A stretch of 64,000 bases of DNA from Protonemura montana (lineage: Eukaryota; Arthropoda; Insecta; Plecoptera; Nemouridae): NCBI GenBank assembly GCA_947568835.1, contig OX387602.1:29870133-29934132 (forward strand), given 5' to 3'. The position numbers and the translations under genes are program-made. The notes under the pieces are model-generated. The model made no database searches. It worked only from the letters and a program-made list of their open reading frames with translations, and was not told where the DNA came from. This document shows, piece by piece, positions 37,101 through 49,100 of the stretch (position 1 is its first letter; the number at the start of each line of letters is the position of its first letter).

Positions 37101-40100
37101 GATGATTATTTCGTGGCCTGGCTGCTCTCGGGGCAAGGGATTGCTGGAGTGGCTCTCCCACCAGCCCCAGACAACGCAGTTCAAGTGCCGGTCCCTGAGC
37201 CGGTCGGTGCGGATCAAGATACTGAGGACAGTGATACGGATGATGAGGAACGTCGCGACGGAGAAGGAGAGAATCTCTTTGATCTTGACGAGGTTGTCAT
37301 AACCGATGGTGACATCAAATATGCTGTCACGCTCAAGCTTGTGGAGAGAGAGCTGGAAGAACTGCAGAAAAGAATTGAAATAATGGTTGCAAATGCTAAT
37401 GACAACAAGTATGGAAAATATCTGTTAATTATAGCGGAGTGCATGATGCATATAGTACCTGACTGTTACCAATTTCATCAAACAAACACCTCGCTTTAAT
37501 GTTAGGTCACGGCCACAAAATGTGTAGCGACAAACAATGGGGTTTTCCTCCTGATGATTTAAGATGTCATAACTTGAGTAAAAAATTCAATGCAATGGTT
37601 AATGTAAGAGTTCATCGGTAAATACCCATGATCACTTCAGCAATTTTTCTCCATGTTTCTACGCAGTTCCCTTTTTCAGATAATTATAAAAGCATGAATA
37701 ACAGTGATGGCTACAATATCATGTGAAGCTTTCCATAAGAAAGTTTACTACATAATGCATACTCTTCCTTTGACATGACTGTTGACTTACTCAAGCTGCT
37801 AAGCTGTTACTTGAAAAGTGTTTGCCAATTTCTGCAAGTCATGTACAGCTGCGCAAGATTGGTTAACGTTGTTCTAGCCGAGGAAATCAAGGAAGACCAC
37901 AAGCGCAAATCAGGGAGTTGAGGAACCAGCGTGCGGCGCTGAATGAACAACATCGTTTGTTATCAGCGTGGCAAAATGCACCGCGACCACTGGCAGCTGA
38001 AATTGACAGGATGGAGCTGCTCCTGGAAAACCCTGGTATGTTTCCTGTGTGTACAGGCTAGGTAAACAAATTCTTCACTCCTCATTTCATCCTTGAGCAG
38101 CAGAGTTTCTATTGGCACAGAGAGTTATCACTATGGTTGTTTATGACAAAAACTATTTGAACTGGGTTTTGAATGCAAAGTTTCCTTATTTTAAACTAAA
38201 CTAATCTAAAGTTGTTCTTTACTTAGCATTTAAAACCCAGTTCAAATAGTTTTTTGTCAAAACTAGTGCTAAGGTTACATCAAGTAGACATGAGTCTAAA
38301 AACAATCACGGTTGTTTATATTTTTCTTTGATGTCGTTCAAGACTTTGCTAGTGGCAGGTGGCACTCAATTCTTAATCTATATGTTTTAATGCTTTGTTC
38401 AAGGGAAAATTTGAACTAGCTAAGCAACATGCGTTGTGTACAAGAGTTTAATAAGGGCTGAGCTTTGATTAAAAAAGCTGAATCAATTAGCAATATGGTT
38501 TTTGAAGGTCAAAACATATAAAATTGTTTATCATGTTTTCTTATAATTGTTTATAAATAACAATATTTATTGGCAGAAAAATGAAAATACCAGTTCAGTC
38601 AAATTCAACATTTTGTTCGTAAGGGTCATTCCATGTGAAATAGGACCACTTTAAATGAGTTTTGACCTTGACCGACTCAGAATTTCATGAAATTCGGCAC
38701 ACTTGTTCAGAATGTTGGTTTGAGTAAAAGTATTTTTTTGTTTGTTTTTTACTCGAAGAGTTCAAAAGTTACAGGGGGTTGAAGTTCGGGTGTTTTCACC
38801 CCCCGCGCGCGTATCACCGTCACATTATATACTTTATCTCGGGTTGTATGACAGCTACAGAGTTCCAGGAGAGCTCATCTGAAAGCTAATTAAATTCTCT
38901 ACTTGAATATATAATAATATGTTCCACTTGGTGGACAGCTAATTTACCTTGATTTTCTACATCTGCATTTTCAAAGAACGCCACTGGAAAAAACCCTCCC
39001 CTTTCATTTACCTAAAAAAAATGTATTAACGTTGCCAATATATGAATGAATATTTGTGCCAAAATTCAGAGTTGGCCCTTCACAGGTTTTCAAGAAAAAA
39101 AATATCTTGTGTAAAAAAGTTTTTTATCAGGCAGTTCCAGAGCATAGATCCTATACCCACAATACATAACAGCTCAGGCTTTTATCAACATGGTGAGTAA
39201 TGCTCATTTTACATTTGATTGTGTTTGTTCCACTTTTCAATACACGTTTATTCTTGAAAGCACACTTTCATCAAGTGACATGTTGAAACTAGAAATGTGT
39301 GCAGAAGTCAAAAACGTATAATTTCTTGTCTGAACCTCATACTTGATAACCTGCATTAGTTTCTCTTCACATCTTGAAGAGTGTGGTAGTGAATTTATTG
39401 TCCACACCCTTAACATTTGTTGTATTTGTATATTTAAACAGTGTGTTTAGTTGGACAGCTCTTGAAAGAAGAGTGTGAAGAACATATGCACATTATTGGC
39501 AACTTGGAAAGTGACAATCAGATTTTATTAGCATTGCGTTCAAAATGTGAAAATATTACATCAGTGTGCAGTTACATGAAAATACATTAAAATCCCCAAC
39601 TTTGTTACTGCTTTCTTGGAAAAATCTTCATGCGAGTCATATTCGTCACCGAGGACACAAGTTTCAGCCGCTTCTTGAAACTCTTGGTTGCATCACGGCG
39701 TTTTCTTTTTAAATATAATTTAGATTTACCTTTTAGTCTTTTCCTGTTGAGTGGAGATACACCAAATGCAGCTTAAGACTGGTTAACTAGTTTTAACGCA
39801 GAATCTGTTTCCACGAAAGGTTAGTCAGGTTCAGCAGATTTCGTTGGTGTCTAAATGGAAATGGTATTTTATTCTTTTTGCTTTTGTGGTAGTAGTTTCC
39901 GACAGGCCGAGCATAATTTCTTCCCAGGAATAAGTTCCACAATCTGCAGATATTTATTTCTGTATGTTAAATTAATTGATGTCAACCTTTTACCTTTACT
40001 AGTTAACCAGTCTTAAGCTGCATTTGGTGTATCTCCACTCAACAGGAAAAGACTAAAAGGTAAATCTAAATTATATTTAAAAAGAAAACGCCGTGATGCA

Positions 40101-43100
40101 ACCAAGAGTTTCAAGAAGCGGCTGAAACTTGTGTCCTCGGTGACGAATATGACTCGCATGAAGATTTTTCCAAGAAAGCAGTAACAAAGTTGGGGATTTT
40201 AATGTATTTTCATGTAACTGCACACTGATGTAATATTTTCACATTTTGAACGCAATGCTAATAAAATCTGATTGTCACTTTCCAAGTTGCCAATAATGTG
40301 CATATGTTCTTCACACTCTTCTTTCAAGAGCTGTCCAACTAAACACACTGTTTAAATATACAAATACAACAAATGTTAAGGGTGTGGACAATAAATTCAC
40401 TACCACACTCTTCAAGATGTGAAGAGAAACTAATGCAGGTTATCAAGTATGAGGTTCAGACAAGAAATTATAAGTTTTTGACTTCTGCACACATTTCTAG
40501 TTTCAACATGTCACTTGATGAAAGTGTGCTTTCAAGAATAAACGTGTATTGAAAAGTGGAACAAACACAATCAAATGTAAAATGAGCATTACTCACCATG
40601 TTGATAAAAGCCTGAGCTGTTATGTATTGTGGGTATAGGATCTATGCTCTGGAACTGCCTGATAAAAAACTTTTTTACACAAGATATTTTTTTTCTTGAA
40701 AACCTGTGAAGGGCCAACTCTGAATTTTGGCACAAATATTCATTCATATATTGGCAACGTTAATACATTTTTTTTAGGTAAATGAAAGGGGAGGGTTTTT
40801 TCCAGTGGCGTTTTTTGAAAATGCAGATGTAGAAAATCAAGGTAAATTAGCTGTCCACCAAGTGGAACATATTATTATATATTCAAGTAGAGAATTTAAT
40901 TAGCTTTCAGATGAGCTCTCCTGGAACTCTGTAGCTGTCATACAACCCGAGATAAAGTATATAATGTGACGGTGATACGCGCGCGGGGGGTGAAAACACC
41001 CGAACTTCAACCCCCTGTAACTTTTGAACTCTTCGAGTAAAAAACAAACAAAAAAATACTTTTACTCAAACCAACATTCTGAACAAGTGTGCCGAATTTC
41101 ATGAAATTCCGAGTCGGTCAAGGTCAAGGGTGGTCCTATTTGACATGGAATGACCCGTAAGCTAAAAAAAAACAAAAAAAAAACGTAAATCTCGACCATA
41201 CTTAACTTTGCTGGAGGTATTGTATTGTATTTGTGAAACAGTGAAACAGTAGTATTAATAGGGTGAAATAGTAGTAGTAGTAACATTCTTTTTTTAGCAA
41301 ATTTGCTATTTGGTATATACATTAACACATTTTAAAGGTAACACAGTAATAACTAATAATTATTTATATAATAACTATTATATTAACTATTATATTTTAC
41401 ATAATTATTTATACTTATAGGCAATAATGATCAGTATTCAATCAGTAAAGGTCAAGAACCTCAATTTAAACAGTTTAAAAAATAAAACCCACTAATTCAA
41501 GGAGTTGAGATCCTCTCTCTTAGAGCTGATACATTTGGTTCCATACAAATCCCTCCTGACAAGTTAGAATCCAGGTTTATGATCCCGCAACAATTACATG
41601 CTATGCCGACAGTGGCGCTGTGGGATCTGAACGCTCCCCAGCGCCGGGCCTGCTACGAGTACTGGCTGCGTTTGCTGCGCCGCTCTCTAAACACTCCATT
41701 GGATGAGTTGGAGGTGAACTATCGACTCAAAGCTCGCGAGCTGGAGGAGACTCGGCAGATGGCAGACCTGGAGATCCTCTCGAAGGCTCACGTTGTCGGC
41801 ATGACAACTACCATGGCTGCCAAGCTGCAGCCGCTGTTGATTGCGTTACGGGCACGAATCGGTGAGCATTGAGAACACATCGGCTTGAGAAAGTTCGGGC
41901 AGTCTTTGCTGTCAAGTTTGATTTGATTTATTTTTTATTGTTTTTACAAAGTACATTGTTTGACAATTTATTTAATATATCTAATAACTTAATACAAGTA
42001 TAACTAATCCTAGTTAACATCCACTCTTTCTTTGTTATAAATGAGAAGATTTCTGATATTTCCAACTCGTTACAGACATACTTATTTTTAATGCATTAAA
42101 ATATTAAGTCAAAATATATCACGTCGTTAATTTAAGTGGGTTATTATATTTAATGAGGGCCGATTTAAATTCATCGCAAGAATAAAATTCTCTTTCAATG
42201 AGAAATGATTTAATTGATAGTTTAAAGGTGTTGAAGTTTGATGTTTTTAAATTATTTGGTAGCAAGTTAAAAAGCATAAAGCCAGAGAGTTTAGTTTGTC
42301 GTTTAATTTGTGTTAATGACATAGAATCTCTTTGATCTTCGAAGCCACCCCTGCTTTGCGTATGATGGTTGTGATTACTTGTAGAAAAAAAGTTAGCGTT
42401 AAGTTTAATAAAAATTAAAACTTTATAAGGCTGATTTCTGTGTTAATCTTTGGCCATAGCTATCTTTTCCCACAAGCCGTAATTTGAAAGACCAGAAATA
42501 ATTTTGAGTTCGATCACATCTGGAACGTAGATACCCGACGTGAAGCCAGGCACAGCTATGCCCCGATGTATCAAGTTGACTTCCGTCTAAAAATAGATTG
42601 CATTTTTTTGTGCGTAAACCAACAATTTTTTATATTAAAGATAATTTATCATCTTTGGACCATTTATGAAATCATTAAAATACGCTTTCAGCTTGCAACT
42701 GATTATTATACCAAATTATAACCCAAAATAAAACCATGAATTAGATTGACACTCACATGCGATCGTTATGAAGAAATGGCTCGACAAAAGAATCACGTCT
42801 TGTTCTCGAGCAACCTAGTATTACAAACGAGAAGAGAGAGAAGGCTTTGACAATTTAACAAAGAGCACTTAGATAAAATTGCAAATAACAGCATCTATCG
42901 TAACAGATCCAAATCTTGTAAGCTAACAATCTTGCAGCCGAGTGAAATGGCATACCACAAGGCTCCCTAACCTCAAAATTTGGCTTAGATATTTTACCCG
43001 GGATGGAATATCTTTCCGTGATAAATCCCTACGATATCCAAGGAGACTCCATTAATGGTCCTTTAAATGGTACTTATTTCATGCCCCCCTGTGAAACAGA

Positions 43101-46100
43101 TTAATGCTAGCTGGATTCTGGCTCCAGATTGCACCTAAAGGCAAGGGTTTTTGTGCTACAGTGATTGTCGAAGAAGCAGCTGAAGTTACCGAGTCCCACA
43201 TTATTGTGTCGCTCTCCCAGTACTGTGAACATCTTATCCTCATCGGTAAGTATTACTGTTGTGAATTATTGTACTGCGTTGCATGTGATTTTTGCTGGCA
43301 CTAAAGCCAAAGCTGACTAGGGTACCAATCAACTACATAACATTTTATTAGGAACACTAAAAAGACTGTACCCATTGCAATCATTCATAATTTAAATAAG
43401 ATGTCACAACCAATACACCACTGTTACCAATTCAAATGTCTTCGTCAGCAAATACCAATCTGAAGCAGAAATAAATCAAAATTGTACGTTTTATTGAAGA
43501 CTAGACTAGACATTATCTGTCAGATTCAAAAGATCCAGATACATTGCTACCTAAAACATTGTAGCTTAAACAAAAGTTGGCAACATAAATGTCTTCTTCA
43601 GCAATTATAACTGACAGAACAAATAAATCAAGATATTACTATTAGCCTAATTTTTAACTTTGAATTAAGAAGCTCTTGGACACATCTCGGAAAAATTTCT
43701 CTCGAAACGATTATTCCGTTTGCCACCAGGGGACCACCAGCAGCTGCGCCCGTCCACCGCCTCGTTCCGTATGGCGCGAGAGTTCCACCTGGATGTGTCG
43801 CTGTTTGAACGCATGGTGAGCAACGGAATGCACTGCGCGCAGCTGGGAGTGCAACATCGCATGCGCCCCGAGGTGGCAAGCCTTGTGTCTCCCTCGATCT
43901 ACCCCGACCTTGCCAACCACGAGTCAGTCACGCGGCTACCTCCAGTGCGAGGCGTACGCAACAGCGTCTTCTTCTTCACACACTCGCGAAGGGAGAAATC
44001 GGTAAAGATACGAACTGGGCGAGGCTAGGTGTCTTCCATTCAAAAGACCAAGTTGCAATAAAGTAATGAATCAAAGAAAACATTTGTGATGTAGTGACTG
44101 TTTTGCTCTGTTTGGATTGACTTGTGACCTTTAAAAGGTAATTTTTTAAAGTCTTATAGTTTGGAACCTCTTTTGGTCCTAGAAAAGTAATTTTTTAAGG
44201 TTCGATTTAGGAAAATTTGTCAATTCAAACACAAATCTGAATCACTTTACCATTCCAAGTTTAACATTAAAACATAAAACCTGTAACATTATAATACCTG
44301 TAAGTAGCAAAGTGGTTACTATAGCACCTCACGTGAAGTTCTTCCGTTTTTTGGAATTTTTTTTCAAAAATCAGTGAGTTGTCCAATATAAATTTCCTCC
44401 CGTTTTCTTGCAGGAGACGGAGACTAGCAGCAAGCGCAACCCGTTCGAGGGAGACTTGGTGCTGGCGTTCTGCCGATATCTGCTGCAGCAAGGCTACGAG
44501 CCTTCTCAAGTCACTGTCCTGGCCACTTATTCCGGCCAGCTGTTCTACCTGAAAGAGGTCAGACATTTGAAAACATCGTCTTTCTTATTTTTACTGATGC
44601 TAGAAAACATGATCAATCTGTGTACGTGTCCCATCCTATGCCACATTTCAAACGATACCTATTACCGATAAACGATTGTGAATTGTGATGATATCTCTTG
44701 TTCGAGTAAAGAATTTTTATTTATTTTATTTGATGCTGCATGCAATTACATAGTGTTTGTGTAAGCCTAAGTGCTAAGGAATATATGCCATAAAAATAAA
44801 AAATTAGGAACATGATTGTAACAATGATTTAGTAGTAGAGATTAAATATAATAATAATAATAATAAATTACAATGGTATTTATAGTAATTAATGATGGGT
44901 ATAAATGGTATGGGTTTAGGTAAGGCACGCTAGTCGTTTCATTCTACATTATATTTTATATATAAGTATTTTGAAATTCTTCTAGTGAGTAGTTGGGGTT
45001 CTGGATTAGGAAAGATTTGAGGGTTGCGTCAAAGATGGTGCGAGTTGGTGATGAATGTTGGGAGATGGTTGGGAGATAAATAAATAAAGCACCCGAGTCT
45101 TACAACCCCTATTAATCCTCCACGTTTTGTGCGTTTCAGAAACGTAAGGGATTCCCACACTGAAGGACGTCCACATGACCATTGTTGACAACTACCAAGG
45201 AGAGGAGAACGACATCATCCTGCTCTCGCTTGTGCGAAACAATGAAGATCAGAGTATCGGCTTCCTGAGCATCACCAACCGCGTCTGCGTGGCCCTTTCC
45301 CGTGCCAAGCAGGGCCTCTTCATCTTCGGTCAGTGTGAATATATCTTGGTCAGACTGTGTAGCAATCAGTTCCGAGTCAACAAAAGTTTTTGATGATAAA
45401 ACTATCACATAATTCAACACCTGAGTTTGGCAAATTGTAGACACCAGGTCTCATGAGATCACTGAACACTGCGCTGAGTCAGGTATTGGATGGGTGACCA
45501 TCATACACATGACCAGTTCTGTTCGAGAGAGAGGTTGGAGGGATGAAAGTTAAGCAACACTACGCTGAGTCAGGTATTGGATGGGTGACCATCATACACA
45601 TGACCAGTTCTGTTTGGGAGAGAGGTTGGAGGGATGAAAGTTAAGCAACACTGCACTGAGTCAGGTATTGGATGGGTGACCATCATACACATGACCAGTT
45701 CTGTTCGAGAGAAAGGTTGAAGGGATGAAAGTTAGTACAGCAACTTCACTTGCTTTGCTTATCAACCTCTCGACAGCATGGATTTGCAGAGGAATCCTGT
45801 TGTTCGCGTTGTACCGTCCTTCGGAAGGGACGTTAAGCCGGTGGTTCCCTTGGTGCTCTTCGACAGGAGTAGGCTATGTGCCGGCACCGGGTTTCCCCTC
45901 CTCCCTTCTAGGCTAGGTCAGGTTCATCATCATCCACTCATTCACCGACGCCATTAGACCAGTATCGCTAGGCCCGTTGTCAAAACAGTGCGTCGTTAAA
46001 CCACACCAATCAATCAACCTTAAACTGAACTAAACAGGGTCACCCTTGTCAAATAGGTTTCCAACATTTGTAAAGGACTAATCTTGTGCTTTTGTTCAAA

Positions 46101-49100
46101 TGTTTTCACAACTTTAAGCCTTTGGCATTTTAGATGGAGAATTCAGATGGATAATGGTAACAGTTTTTGACAAAGATGATGGGATTGTTAACAGGCAACA
46201 TGAAGAGTCTGGCAGCACGCAGCAAGATCTGGCCAAAGGTACGAGACGTACTTGTGGAGCAAGGAGCGCTGGGAGATCGACTGCCACTACGCTGCCAGGT
46301 GCACCCACATCAGATCACCGAGATCATTGAGCCCGCAGACTTCCGCAAGGTGACTTCCTCAATATAGATTTTCCCCACAAACAATAAGATGCCATGAACG
46401 TAGCCATGACGACCTTTAACTGCCGTTCCAAAGGTGGCTGGTTTTGCTCAAAAATCCTTCTTGGCCAGCTGCGCTTCTAAACTTCGGCAGCTCAGAGTTT
46501 CTGGGCGTGGTCGTTTCTTCCGATGAATGTAGGCTTGGCTTGGAAGTGGGTCTTGCCGCTGTCAGCTGGATGGTCTGAGATGATCTTGTGCAGACACTGC
46601 AGACTGGCTCTTGCAGGTCTGGAGCTCAGTAGCTCCCACTTGCAAGCCTTGGATAGTTTGACGTGGTCTGTTAAACTTGGCTGTTTATTGGTTGGTATTT
46701 GATCAGGTTTCTGAGGGCGGATGCCAGTTGCTGTGCAATACCGAACTGCTTTGCGGCCACCGGTGCTTTCGACAGTGTCATATTGACGACCGAGATCACT
46801 CTCAAATCCCTTGCTTAGCTCAGTGCATTCGGTAAGTCATGTCAAGCCATTGATAGCAGGCATTTTTCAGACAATTTTTTTTCAATTTTTATGATTCGTT
46901 TTCCAAACGATAGTATTCGTATTCTCTTTGAAATTTTACTTTTCGAGAAGACAAACACTTGATTGGTTCTTTACTGCCGTTGAGGTAACAGAACTTTGCA
47001 GGCACCACCAATCAGAGCTTAGTAATAAGCTATTTAAGCAATTTGAAGATAGCTGCCAGAAAGGCAGCAGAGGGGCATGGTTTAGGAATGTTCATGCCAA
47101 CTATTTAAGATGGATTATTGCACATTTTGGCAAATTATTTGCGCAAAACAAAGTATTGGATTTGTGAACCATATTTCAGTTTTTTTACAGTCCTATAACC
47201 ACAGACCATCATACACATGACCAGTTCTGTTCGGGAGAGTGGTTGGAGGGATGAAAGTTAGTACAGCAACTTCACTCGCCTTGCTTATCAACCTCTCAAC
47301 AGCATGGATTTGTGGAGGAATCCTGCTGTTCAAGCTGTACCGTCCTTCGGAAGGGATGTGAAGGCAATGGTCCCCTTGGTGCTCTTCGACAGGAGTAGGC
47401 TACGTGCCGACACCGGGTTTCCCCTCCTCCCTTCTAGGCTAGGCTAGGTTCATCATCAGCCTCATCACCATCCACTCATTCACCGACGCCATTAGACCAG
47501 TGCCGCATGGCCAGATGTCAAAACAGTGCGTCGCTAAACACCATAAATAATAATAATATAACCTCAGTGCTATAACTTTATATTTTATGCTAATTTTAAA
47601 TTTATTTTTCCTGTTATTCAACATTCTGTTTGTTTGTCAGCGTGCCCCCTAGATGCCTGTTGAATCACCCGTGCACCCGACTCTGCCGCGAGCCATGTGG
47701 GGATTGCGTGGTTCAAGTGAAGCGCACGCTGGCGTGCAGCCACGAGGCTACGATTGCGTGCCACGTAGACGTCGACAGGTACCGCTGTCAGCGCAAGGTA
47801 CCTGCCAAGGACCCACCGTGCGGCCACTTGTTCAAAACGTCCTGCTACAAGCCCCCGGAGCAACAGATCTGCCCGCATCAGTGCGACATACGACTCGACT
47901 GCGGGCACAGCTGTGATAACAAGTGTCACGTTCGTGTTGATCCCGATCATATTGAGGTGAGCAAAGGAATTTGAGTTTTAAGAAAAAATATTTGTACTGG
48001 GTTTTGAATGCTAAGTAAAGGGCTACTAAATTTCCCGACGTTTCGCAACATATACTAGTTACTTCTTCAGAGGTTTGAGCAGTCCTCTGAAGAAGTAACT
48101 AGTAGATGTTGTGAAACGTCGGGATATTTAGTAGCCCTTTACTTAGCATTCAAAACCCAGTTCAAATAGTTTTTCTTAAAACTAGTGCTAAGGATAAATC
48201 AAGTAGAAATGAGTTTAAAAACCATCATAAAGAATTTGAGTTAGTTGTTGATTGGTACTGACAGTTTCAAAGCTATGATCTCGTGGACTAACAAATGCAC
48301 TTGATATTCATCAGATAATACCTATATTGTATAACAGCTAATCAGTGTGCAAGACAAGGGAGTCTGAGCCTATCAACAGAACTGTCAATTGAAGTTTATT
48401 TTGAATAAAGTTAGGACTGCTGTCCAGGTGGAAACTTACAGATAAGAAAAGATCTCTTACACCTTTCTTCGGTCAAATGTTTTCCAAAGTCTTAGAAAAC
48501 TAATTCGAAATGTCCATTAAATGAAGGGTGTTCAAAAATTTAGGTATTCTACGTACATCTAGGTATTCTAGGTACATCTAGGTGTTCCTACATCTAACTA
48601 TCAGCGTTGAGTGTAGGTTATAGGTAGAGAAACAACGTCAATGTTACAGTCTCTGCGTGAATGATGGCCGCCAAATGACCACCTTACCGACAAAAATGCA
48701 GAGTACCAGAACATCACGTTAAGTGGAGCCACTGTCGTATGAAATTTAATTTCAATATTTATAGTAGGTTACTCGCTTTTTAATATCGTTACGTGTATAT
48801 AAATCGTTGAGGTAAACATTGATGGAGATTTTTTAACCATGAAAAGTCTCAAAAGCGAGTTAACCTACGAGAAATATCGAAATTAAAATTCATACGACAG
48901 TGGCTCCACTTAACGTGATGTTCCGGTACCCTGCATTTTTGTCGGTAAGGTGGTCATTTGGAGGCCATCTTTCACGCAGAGACTGTAACATTGACGTTGA
49001 AACTCTACCTATAACCTACACTCAACGCTATCAGCTTTCTGAAATCGATGTGTCATGTTGGGCAGTACTTGTGTGGGCATCCTTGCTCGCGGAACAATGT

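Noticed and set aside
45725-45916. Small protein-coding gene MKVSTATSLALLINLSTAWI... with an apparent signal peptide
   Set aside because: The same frame occurs in other SINE copies (for example 17803-17994 and 52301-52492), so it is a reading of the SINE body.
46928-47167. 79-codon open frame in ZNFX1 intron 18 as an extra exon
   Set aside because: Exons 18 and 19 already join in phase, and the family sequence has no insert at this point.
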